Positions 54,658 through 64,000 of a DNA stretch of 64,000 bases are shown here, in pieces. A program made the translations under genes and the position numbers. Every line of letters begins with the position of its first letter. Position 1 is the stretch's first letter. Below the pieces are notes generated by a model. The model saw only the letters and a program-made list of their open reading frames with translations. It did no database searches and was not told the origin of the DNA. Source of the DNA: Erythrobasidium yunnanense (taxonomy: Eukaryota > Basidiomycota > Cystobasidiomycetes > Erythrobasidiales > Erythrobasidiaceae); the NCBI GenBank assembly GCA_001600175.1, contig BCJC01000003.1, positions 558,001-622,000 on the forward strand, given 5' to 3'.

Positions 54658-55339
54658 ATGCCACAACAGCATAAGCGACGCATCAGTAGCAGTTCCGAAG
54701 GATCAGATGTCTCGATGGGTGGAATGGATCGTCCCTACGCCCAGTCACAGAGCAAACGCAATAGGCCTTCGATATCTGTCACGACCGAAGATGACGTTCG
54801 TAGAGAGCTCGAATTGGCAGCAAGAGCCGCAGCAAATGAGGGATATAGCAATCTATCTCGCAGCATCGGTAAGTCAACGACATTCGCTGTAAGGCGATTC
54901 ACATCTGACAGCTGCCTTGTTAGTTGACAAAATGACAGATCCGTTATACCACAAGCGTGCCGACTTACTTAGGAAAGCCTGGACACAGCTTCCCCCAGGC
55001 CTGCAGAGTACCATCAACGCAAACAACGTCAACTTCGATCTGGCCCTGCAGTGCTTGGAGGCTAAGCGACATGCAGCTATCATGCGACGAGCCTATGTTG
55101 CTGTCCAGCGAGAAGAGGAGGCTGCGGCCGAACGACAGAGGCAGATCGATCGCTTAAATCGTATGAATCTGAACGACGAGCACTATGGAGGACCGGACTA
55201 TTACGGTCGGCCATATCCTTCGGATGGGTACCCAGACTACCGAACGAGAGGCTCGTCCAGAGGCCATTCCAGAGGCTATTCCAGAGGCTATGATAGCCAT
55301 AGTCGAGGCCGTGGTCGTGGTCGCGGTGGTAATTACTAG
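54658..55339 (+). CDS. RGG-tailed protein, possible RNA binder, 208 aa
   Basis: Exons are 54658-54868 and 54924-55339 (ATCG/GTAAGT...TTGTTAG/TTGACA, phase 1). A basic/Ser start (MPQQHKRRISSSSEGSD) precedes a helical middle with Arg/Ala/Glu (EDDVRRELELAARAAANEG, KRADLLRKAWTQLPPG, MRRAYVAVQREEEAAAERQR) and a C-terminal region of Tyr/Gly/Arg repeats (SRGHSRGYSRGYDSH, then RGRGRGRGG). RGG ends bind RNA and are methylated. The helical part matches no domain I know. Confidence 0.75.
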
Positions 55340-55797
55340 GAAAGCGCATGCCTTCCAAGACTACTGCATCCTGTACCGATCAGTAAACCTAGCCCGACTT
55401 CTCTCTTTTGACTTGTTGTCCTTTCTCCTTCTGCGCGGTTCGTCTACGGCTTCGAACGATTTGACAACTATACTATTTATCCTGATTTTATCCAAAGCTG
55501 ACGAATGCTGTCTCAATCCCTCCCAGTCAAACGTCTGTTCTTCGTCGCACGCTGTCAATACATCTGTTCTCGATCTTACAACGTCCTTGAGCAACCTAGT
55601 CTCGCTCTTGGTTCGATACGAGATCTGCTGTCAGCTGTTGTATTGCCTTTGTGCATGTAGATGCAATGTACTGCTTCACGTGTTCAGGCTTTACGAAGAG
55701 GAACACTCCTTAGACGCTTGCCAATCCTTGACGCCTTGAAAGCTTCAGTTTCTATCGATATACAAATCAGACAGCATCCCAGACCCCTCGTCAATCG
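55340..55797. other. intergenic, no gene seen
   Basis: 458 pyrimidine-rich bases. This is the 3' flank of the RGG gene and the promoter of ARL5. Confidence 0.5.
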
Positions 55798-56631
55798 ATG
55801 GGCATAGCCTTCTCAGCGCTGGTCAGCATCTCGACCTTTCTATCAAGAATCCGGTCGCGCATGTTTCGCTGAAGCCTATCTGCTTGTTCACTTCCCCTAC
55901 ATCCTGTCCTCTATCCTTGGTACTCCTTGTCGTCTGCCTTCGCAGTGGGAGCGCGTCTTCGGCAAGCAAGAACTCAAGGTCTGCCTACTTGGACTCGACA
56001 ATGCCGGCAAGACAACGACATTGTATAAGCTCACTCTGGGAGAGGTAGTGTCGACAGCGCCAACGGTACGCATTTCCTCGGCAGCCGTGTCCCTTGAGCT
56101 CGCTAATGACCCTTCGATGAACACAGATCGGGTCAAATGTCGAAACATTCCAGCATAAGAACCTCAATATACGCTTATGGGACATCGGCGGACAAAGCGC
56201 GTTACGGCAGTCATGGTCGCAATACTATGCCAAGTTAGGCTGTCTCTGCTTAACATCGTTACCAACCGCTGACGCAGTCCTTTCCAGTGCCATAATACTA
56301 GTGATAGACTCAACGGATAGAGAGCGCTTATCGATAGCCAAGACGGAGCTACATAAAATGGCGACCGACGAGAATCTAGCTGGTACAGCCATGCTCGTGC
56401 TTGCGAATAAACAGGATGTGAGAGGGTATGTTAAGACATACACGTACATTGCTGGAGACGAAAGCTAATTCAAGCACTCACAGGTGTATGAAGGCAGCGG
56501 AAATAAGCGAAGGACTCGATCTGACAGCACTGAAAGACCGGCCCTGGCATATAGTCGCATGCTCAGCACTTACGGGAAAAGGATTAGATGATGGCCTCGA
56601 TTGGCTTACGTTACGGCTAAGCGGGAGGTAG
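55798..56631 (+). CDS. Arf-like GTPase ARL5, 178 aa
   Basis: Exons are 55798-55821, 55946-56065, 56127-56233, 56288-56425 and 56484-56631, and phases close. N-terminal MGIAFSALW carries the myristoylation Gly and amphipathic helix. G motifs are GLDNAGKTT, the switch Thr in APTIGSNVE, WDIGGQ, NKQD and SALTGKG. The GSNVE block, DSTDRERL and [16 protein letters not shown] identify ARL5 rather than ARF1 or ARL1. ARL5 acts at the trans-Golgi in GARP-dependent retrograde traffic. The short first exon was found by its match to the family start. SALRQSW replaces the usual ESLRSSW. Confidence 0.93.
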
Positions 56632-56836
56632 CTTTCTTCGACCCGACCTTCCTCTTTTTTCCTCGCCATATGTCTCCTCGTTTTCCTTTCGAAATGTTGT
56701 TGATAGTCTAGTTATAGATGTACAGATCAATGGATGACTTTTGAAGGTCCTTTATAAGCATCAGTACTCGTTCCGCTACATCAGCACGAGATCATCCTCC
56801 CTCGCCAGATGCCGGCAGATATAGACTGGCGCGGAG

Positions 56837-57820
56837 ATGTCTAACGTGGCAGTTTCGCAAGTCTACGTAAATGTGAGAAATCGATATAAAACGCTCCTTC
56901 GGCTAATCGAGCTCTCAGTGCATTTCGCTTCCATTAAGACTGGCCGCAACTGGACCGGTCTGGACAAGGGACTTGAAGACTCGGATGACAGCCTCTTTTC
57001 AGCGTGCTGCCTGCTTGGAGCATGTACTTTGGATTTTGATCGCAGCAGACACCTCCCTCTTCCTTCCAAACAACAGACCTGCTTCATGCTTGACTTCACT
57101 GGAGCCCGGTGCTCCCTCCATCAACGCTTTCCAGAGATGAACAATTACGTCGATATGTCAGCTGCAGCTGTGCTGAACAAGCTCGTTGCGGACAGGGCAG
57201 AGGAGCTGAGCCAGGCGGTGCGTCCTTATCTTGGCTCCGAGGGCATAAGGAGATGACTGATCGATTTTCTTTATGGTAGCTCACTTCTCTCCCTCAAGTG
57301 CAAGGCCCACAGACTGTCTTCTTTCGATACTTGCAGCACGACTATCTAGGTAGTTCAGTGAAGGTCGGTAGATGGGAGCGGGTGTACGAGCTTCACGGTC
57401 CCTCGTACAATCAGTGGACGTCAGCATTCTCAGGCCACGCTTCCGTCCCTCTAGTAGTGCAGATCGAAGTCAAGCATGCAGAGAGGGAGGTGCAGGAGAA
57501 GAGCCAGCCGACTTTCGAAGTCATGCGAGTCGTCAGCGACAGTGAAGTGCCTCAGCTGTGAGTAGCTCGACTTTCGTTTCGAGCTGCAGCTGATCCGCAG
57601 AGATCTCTGCAGTGCGATCATCAGTGTGTCAACCTTGGTAGGTGAACAGGAGGACAGCCTCACGTATCGCAGAACGGGAGTAGCCATGCCACTGGAGGAC
57701 TTGATGCAGCGGTTCGGAACATCAAAGTCGGTTGCTGGAGTGCTTGGCGCATGTCTTCCTTCTGGCTGCCGGAACATGTTTGGTCTCTTTGGGACGAAGA
57801 CCGGGTATATCTCGTTGTGA
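56837..57820 (+). CDS. unrecognised protein, up to 292 aa
   Basis: Exons are 56837-57217, 57280-57557 and 57601-57820 (CAGGCG/GTGCGT, GGTAG/CTCACT, CAGCT/GTGAGT, CCGCAG/AGATCT), and phases close. The first exon is open for 127 codons. The protein may instead begin at the inner ATG 57136 (MNNYVDMSAAAVLNKLVADR), giving about 192 residues. Later segments: GPQTVFFRYLQHDYLGSS, RWERVYELHGPSYNQWTSAF, VPLVVQIEVKHAEREVQEKS, LTYRRTGVAMPLEDLMQRFG. It looks like a globular alpha/beta protein. I do not recognise its family. Confidence 0.6.
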
Positions 57821-58221
57821 AGCTTGTATTTCAGAACAGATGCCCAGGAGACTGTCTCTACCTGCAATAAACCACATTCTTTCACATCAGTTGGGATCAG
57901 GAAGGGTTTATATGTGGAATTTGCCATTGATACAAAAAACAAGGAAATCAACATACTAGCACAGGCACTCTCGAGTAGTCTTACTTGTGGTGTTATGTGT
58001 ATATTCAAGGAGGACAAGGGTCTAAAAGGAGGTTGAGGATCGGAAGCAAAGCCAGGTGAAGACGAATCAAGGTCTTATCGAAGACAGACGTAAGGAGACG
58101 CTGTGCGACTCGATAGGTTCTGGCAGGGTGTCAAAGCTCCTGGATGACGTAAGATGGAAAGGTCGTGCGAAGTGTGATGAGGCGTAGCGTGACGTTCTTC
58201 GTATCGTCTTTCTCGGGTCGC
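57821..58221. other. intergenic, convergent 3' flanks
   Basis: 401 bases. No gene is seen. Confidence 0.55.
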
Positions 58222-59488
<1,267 letters not shown>

Positions 59489-59728
59489 GGCGGGATAACT
59501 GCTCAAGTGGGTGCGGGTCAAAGAGTTGCAAGGCAAGTCAGGCAAATGCAGCACAGCAGCGTAATGTACGACATAGTAGTAGGGGTTTCTCAGTACCCTT
59601 CGCATTCGTGCCACATGAAGCTGTTAGGTTGATTAGCTAACGAATGACCTGTCTCTGACGGTGATCTTCGATATGCACCAATTCCTGTTCGAGAGCTCAA
59701 TTTACACCGTGACATGCTGTAAGGCTTA

Positions 59729-60932
59729 TCACGAATGCGTAAAGCTCGCGCGTCTCTTCTCGGCAAAGGCGCCCATGCCTTCTTTTTGGTCATTCTGCAA
59801 GCGATGATCAGCTAAGAAGCTATTGCAGGAGTTATGGCTTACTGTTGCGAATAGCATGTGGAACAGTCTCCTCTCGAAGGTGAGTCCCGAATGAAGCGGA
59901 AGCTCAAAAGCTAGTAACAGAGAATCAGCATGTCTTCTTCCGAGATAGTACATGTGCGTGGCTCACCCGCTCCAACAGCTTCCTTAGCAGCAATGACACT
60001 CAGTCTGCCTTTATCGCAAATCTTCTCTGCTACCTTGACAGCCTCCGCAAGCGTTTCTTCGTGAGTGTCGCTAACGACTCTCGAGACGAGTCCCCAGTCC
60101 GCTGCTTCTTTCGCTGAAAAGTTTCGTCCAGTGAGGATTATTTCCATCGCTCGTGATTTGCCAATGGCGTGAGTGAGTCGTTGTGTGCCTCCTGAGCCAG
60201 GTATGACACCGAGCTTCGCGTCCCTTCAGTATCGCTGACAACTAGTCCCGAAAGTCGACTCACATTGATCTCTGGTTGTCCGAAAGTTGCATTAGAGCTT
60301 GCCAAAAGGATATCACACCTGCAATGCTGTTCAGTTCGAAGCAGTAAAGAGTGTGAGCCTTGCCTACATCATAGCTAATTCGCATCCTCCACCAAGCTAC
60401 ACGTTACTTATCAGCATATATACATCGTATACTCAAGTGAGGCGGCGACTCACAGCATATCCGCTGACCGCGCCAATAATAGGTTTCCTAACGCTGTTCA
60501 TCTTCGTCCAATGCCCGAGAAACTGGTCTCTGTAGACTTGTGCAAACTGCTTGTCTTTCATCTCCTTGATGTCTGCTCCTGCCGCGAACGCTTTCTGAGA
60601 TCCGGTAAGGACGATGGCTCCGATGTCTTGGCTTTCATCAGATAGCGACATGGCATCGTTCAGCTCGTGGAAGAGCTCCGAGTTAAGGGCATTCAGCTGT
60701 ATACCTTCATGTCAGTATGGTATTAGCGAAGGAGAGGGACGGGTGATAGGGAACCAACAGCTTTCGGACGGTTCAGAGTAATCAGCGCGACAACTCCGTT
60801 CTTGCCAGTCGTTTCAACAAGGATGTTCTTGTAACTTGCGCTTGCAAAGGTCGATGACCACCGCGCTCGGCTGCCGGCTTTCAGCGTTCCCAGAACCTTG
60901 AAGCATGATGTAGGGCGGGCCAGCATGGACAT
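59729..60932 (-). CDS. mitochondrial enoyl-CoA hydratase, 293 aa
   Basis: Seven exons (60932-60759, 60696-60454, 60396-60368, 60318-60264, 60213-59967, 59910-59843, 59794-59729) close in phase. An Arg/Ser-rich presequence ([20 protein letters not shown]) suggests mitochondrial import. Crotonase features: [24 protein letters not shown] (oxyanion-hole segment), [16 protein letters not shown], and the catalytic Glu pair region [17 protein letters not shown]. The C-terminus has [19 protein letters not shown]. It catalyses the hydration step of beta-oxidation. The third exon has only 29 bases. The start lies 147 bases from the divergent KTI12 gene. Confidence 0.95.
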
Positions 60933-61079
60933 GTCAGGATACGTTTCTTGCAGACTTCAGAAGCTGAATAGAATAGAGTAAGGTGGAAAGAGTCTTCAGT
61001 TTCGGTCAACGTGAAGCCAAAGGCCGTCATTTTCCAGCTTGAACCTGAATCAATACTTTCGTCTTTAGGCGCTGAAGCC
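60933..61079. promoter_or_regulatory. 147-base divergent promoter interval
   Basis: Head-to-head starts of enoyl-CoA hydratase (-) and KTI12 (+). No TATA-like element stands out. A shared promoter is likely. Confidence 0.4.
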
Positions 61080-62185
61080 ATGGCGCTCATCAACATATCT
61101 GGCTATCCATGTTCAGGCAAAACGACACGTGCAAAGCAGATACAAGCTATGCTTCAAGAACGCCAGTCTCTACCCGTCCTGCTGCTGAACGATGAAACGC
61201 AAAACATCTCGAAACAAGCTTATGACTGTGTGCTTCTTGGTTTTCTGATCTGATTATCTCATCTCGTCCTTACCATGCTTTGCCCACAGCTGCTTCTACC
61301 GAAAAACCAGCAAGAGCCAACCTCTTCTCAGCTGTAACAAGAAACCTATCTTCAGAGAGAATAGTTATCTGCGATTCTATGAACTATATCAAGGGGTATA
61401 GATATCAGCTATACTGCGCTGCGAGAGAATCGCGGTGCAGGACCTGCACGGTAAGCTTATCCTCCCGCCTGATGCAGGAAGCATCACTCACCTATTCTGT
61501 CCACTATCCACTCATAGATACAAGTCGCCGCACCAGCAGTCGAATGCAAAGCATGGAACGAAGCCCGGCAAGAAGGGAAATATACGCCAGCAACGTATGT
61601 CGTTTTAATCGAATACCAAATTATCAATATCTGATAGATATTCAGTCTAGATAACCTCATATCGAGATATGAAGAACCGTCACCCTTCGTGCGATGGGAC
61701 TCGCCCTTGATCACGATTCCTTGGGAAGATAAAGAGCTTCCAATCGAAGGGATACTTGAGGCCATCACTACCAGTGACTTGCGGCCGCCGAATCAAGCTA
61801 CACATGTGGTAAGCTTAGTCGTGCAGCAAGTAGTTCCGGAAGATGAAGCTGAGATGTACCGCTTCAACAGACGCAAGCGGGAACCACAGATTACCTTACT
61901 TCGATAGAACAGACTTCATCAAGTCTGATAGCTGCGCTTCTTTCCGCGCAGACAACGAACCCTGGCGGCGGCCAGCTCACTTTCCCGGTGACGCTCTCCT
62001 CAGGCTCTGTACCCAGCACGAAAGTGTCAATACAGCTGCCAGCGCGGACTCTGACGATGCCACAGCTACAACGTCTGAAGAGACAATTCATAGCACTGCA
62101 TAAACAGGCTACCGTCATGGAGGAGTTTCCGCCCACAAAAATTGCGGATTTATTTGCCAACTTCATACAGGATAATCTGACATAG
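61080..62185 (+). CDS. KTI12: KTI12, Elongator-associated P-loop protein, 287 aa
   Basis: Exons are 61080-61227, 61290-61450, 61518-61594, 61646-61808 and 61871-62185, and phases close. The N-terminal P-loop is GYPCSGKTTRA. The kinase-like motif is IVICDSMNYIKGYRYQLYC, then ECKAWNEAR, DNLISRYEEP and RWDSPLITIPWEDKELP. The C-terminal tRNA-binding part has LKRQFIALHKQ and ends with FANFIQDNLT. KTI12 supports Elongator in modifying wobble uridines of tRNAs, in the cytosol and nucleus. The size is typical of the fungal family. Confidence 0.94.
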
Positions 62186-62502
62186 CCATTCCAGGATGCG
62201 TTGTTAGTCTTTCGTTTATTGTTGTTGTGATATCGAAGGGAAGCCTAAAGTACTCCATCCCTCCTCTCTCCTTCCCCTTCCCTTTCTTTCCTACCTCATT
62301 TCCTTCCCTCTGCTTGGACGAGATTCGGTCAAGCGATTCTTTCAGCCTTACTCTATTCTCTTACTCCAAGCGAACAAGCTCTGTCCCGTTCTGCGCTCAC
62401 AATCGTTCTGCAACTTACAGCTCTGGCCTGGCTCTCATCCCGCGAAGGATTAGACACTGCTAGACAAAGCAAGCTTTCCATGCTATATCCAAGCTCTTGA
62501 GC
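62186..62502. other. intergenic, pyrimidine-rich leader of the next gene
   Basis: 317 bases with a CT-rich tract at 62252-62320 (CCTCTCTCCTTCCCCTTCCC...), typical of fungal promoters. No gene is seen. Confidence 0.5.
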
Positions 62503-64000
62503 ATGTCGTGCAATGACATACCAGTACCGCCCTGGTTCTATTATGTCGAGCAAGATCTCGTGACTGCACTCCGCGAGGCCAACGAGCAGTATGTGCGGCA
62601 GGAAGAGGAACGATTCAAAGCTGGTCCTACTGCAATTTACAATGTATTGGGCAACACAAATCGCAAACGCAAGCGAAAGGGTCAGCAGCCTTCAGCGCCT
62701 CGATTGCAGCGCGCCGACAAGCAAGAGCAGCCTAAAATCAAGAAGCCACCTTTATCTGCTGTGAGCACTGTCTTCTCCAGCTTATTGACGAACTTATACT
62801 TCGTCTCGCAGTATCAAGTTTTCATGAGCATCCGAAGCGCCGAGGTGCGAGCTAATAATGAGAATGGCAATATCAGCGCCGCCGACATTCGCAAGGCAGT
62901 CAATGCGCAATGGAACGGCATGGTATCGGTGAGTGCAGACCCTAACTATAACCGCGAAGATACGAGATCTGAAGTATGTTCACATCGATTCAGCGTCAGC
63001 GAGCGCCTTACGAAGCCGAGTACTGGAAACAGAAGGAAGCATTTGAAGAGGAGAACCCCGACTGGAAGGAGCAAGCAGCAGCAGCAAAGGCCAAAGACAA
63101 GGAAGGTGAAGATATCGAGATCGATCTTGGAAAAAGTCAATTCGAAGAGGCTTACCGTGAAGCGAAACGGCGAAAGAAGGAGGAAAGGCAGCAAAGACTT
63201 CCACCTCGCATTCGTCAGAAGAAGGACAAGGAGAACGTCTTTGGTCCGAGACCGGAAGAGCGCCCACTGCCGAGCGATTCAAGCCTGCTGAATACAAGCT
63301 CAGACATCGACACTCATCTTCGAGGCTCGTTGCGAAAGCCCTCAAACAGCTCAAAGCAAGGTTTCCGCAAGACCGAGGTGGACGACGTCAACCCTATACC
63401 AGTCAAGCTAGCCCCAACCTTCCTTGAGCCAGCCAAAGTATATCCTGTCACAGCTCCTCCTTCGAAAGAGCAGAAGTTCTGGCAAGCACCGACTTCTCGA
63501 CCCAAGCAAGCCTTTCCGGCTCGGACATATTCGAAGAAACAGATCGGTGCATTCGCGCCACGCGTCAGTAAAGCCAAGCTGGAGTGTTCTGCATGCAAGT
63601 CTGCGGGTCTTACCGGGCCTTGGCTGCATCACTCCGAAAGTACATGCCCTACGAAAAAGGCGCGACTTCCTGACGAGATACAACTGCCTACAAAGCCACC
63701 GGTACCGTCTAAGCCTGCAGAAGCAACTATTTCTTCTTCTATGCCGCTTATACCGTCTACATCGAAGTCTTCCTCGACGGACAAAGAGATTCCGCTGTTG
63801 TCTTCGGGAGTTCCGCTCATCGTCGAGAAAGCTGAGAAGTCAGCGAAGACAGAACTCACATCAGCACCAGCAACAAAAGATTACTTTAGAACAGATAACA
63901 ATGTTACTGGATCAACTACGCCGGCAAACACTGTGTCGCGTAGATCGTCGAGCGCAGGTGCTCGAGTTTCGCTTGGATCTAGCGATGACCCCATTGATCT
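62503..64000 (+). CDS. HMG-box protein with Cys/His finger, cut by the window end
   Basis: Exons are 62503-62760, 62812-62928 and 62994 to beyond 64000, and phases close. The HMG box spans residues about 80-150: KIKKPPLSAYQVFMSIRSAE, ISAADIRKAVNAQWNGM, RQRAPYEAEYWKQKE and ENPDW. It is a non-MATA, structure-specific type. The rest is basic and disordered (EAKRRKKEERQQR). Near residue 320 is a CSACK...HHSESTC arrangement that could bind one zinc, preceded by KKQIGAFAPRVSKAKLE. Many Ser/Pro/Lys follow to the edge. Likely nuclear and DNA-binding. A replication or chromatin role is a guess. The C-terminus is outside the window. Confidence 0.82.

Overview
The window looks like nuclear DNA of a compact, intron-rich basidiomycete fungus. 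Genes lie about 1.5-2 kb apart on both strands. Most are split by introns of 50-100 bases with GTRNGY donors, CTNAY-like branch sites and YAG acceptors. The gene content is fungal: an Rds1-type ferritin-fold secreted protein, glyoxal oxidase, a MATA-type HMG factor, a DUF2415 WD40 protein, a PSR-like CTD-family phosphatase and KTI12. I cannot name the species. I see no rRNA, tRNA, CRISPR array, transposon or virus-like element. Exon joins were worked out by hand from splice consensus, reading-frame continuity and family expectation. Where every phase closes I give exact coordinates, and where the 5' end does not close I say so.

Region by region. 0-10 kb: the tail of an unknown gene, a large PHD-finger protein with two polyglutamine runs, a Dabb-domain protein and a single-pass membrane protein. 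11.1-14.7 kb: four small genes in tandem on the + strand. Each encodes a 65-80 residue protein with two CxxC knuckles and has one phase-2 intron at exactly the same place, just before the second knuckle. I know no described family that matches, and this is my main candidate for something new. 15-19.6 kb: a small acidic protein divergent from eEF1B-alpha, then a DUF218 membrane protein divergent from a two-helix membrane protein. 20-29 kb: a 1126-residue HMG-box regulator, Rds1-like, DUF3237 and MTFP1 (mitochondrial fission). 29.7-35.6 kb: a LAMTOR1/Ego1-like candidate, a glyoxal oxidase and a divergent NADAR-domain protein. 36-38 kb: an unknown gene beside a decayed tandem copy. 38.5-45.8 kb: a DxDxT phosphatase and a large membrane/coiled-coil protein.

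46-64 kb is mostly housekeeping: Rab7/Ypt7, a short-chain dehydrogenase, a DUF2415 WD40 protein, WDR83/MORG1, RPB5, an RGG-tailed protein, ARL5, Rab8/Sec4, mitochondrial enoyl-CoA hydratase, KTI12 and an HMG-box protein cut by the window edge. Ypt7, Sec4, Arl5 and the Ego1-like candidate all act on endomembranes, but they are scattered and show no sign of being a functional cluster. Several neighbours start head to head within 70-150 bases (15.4, 19.0 and 61.0 kb) and probably share promoters.
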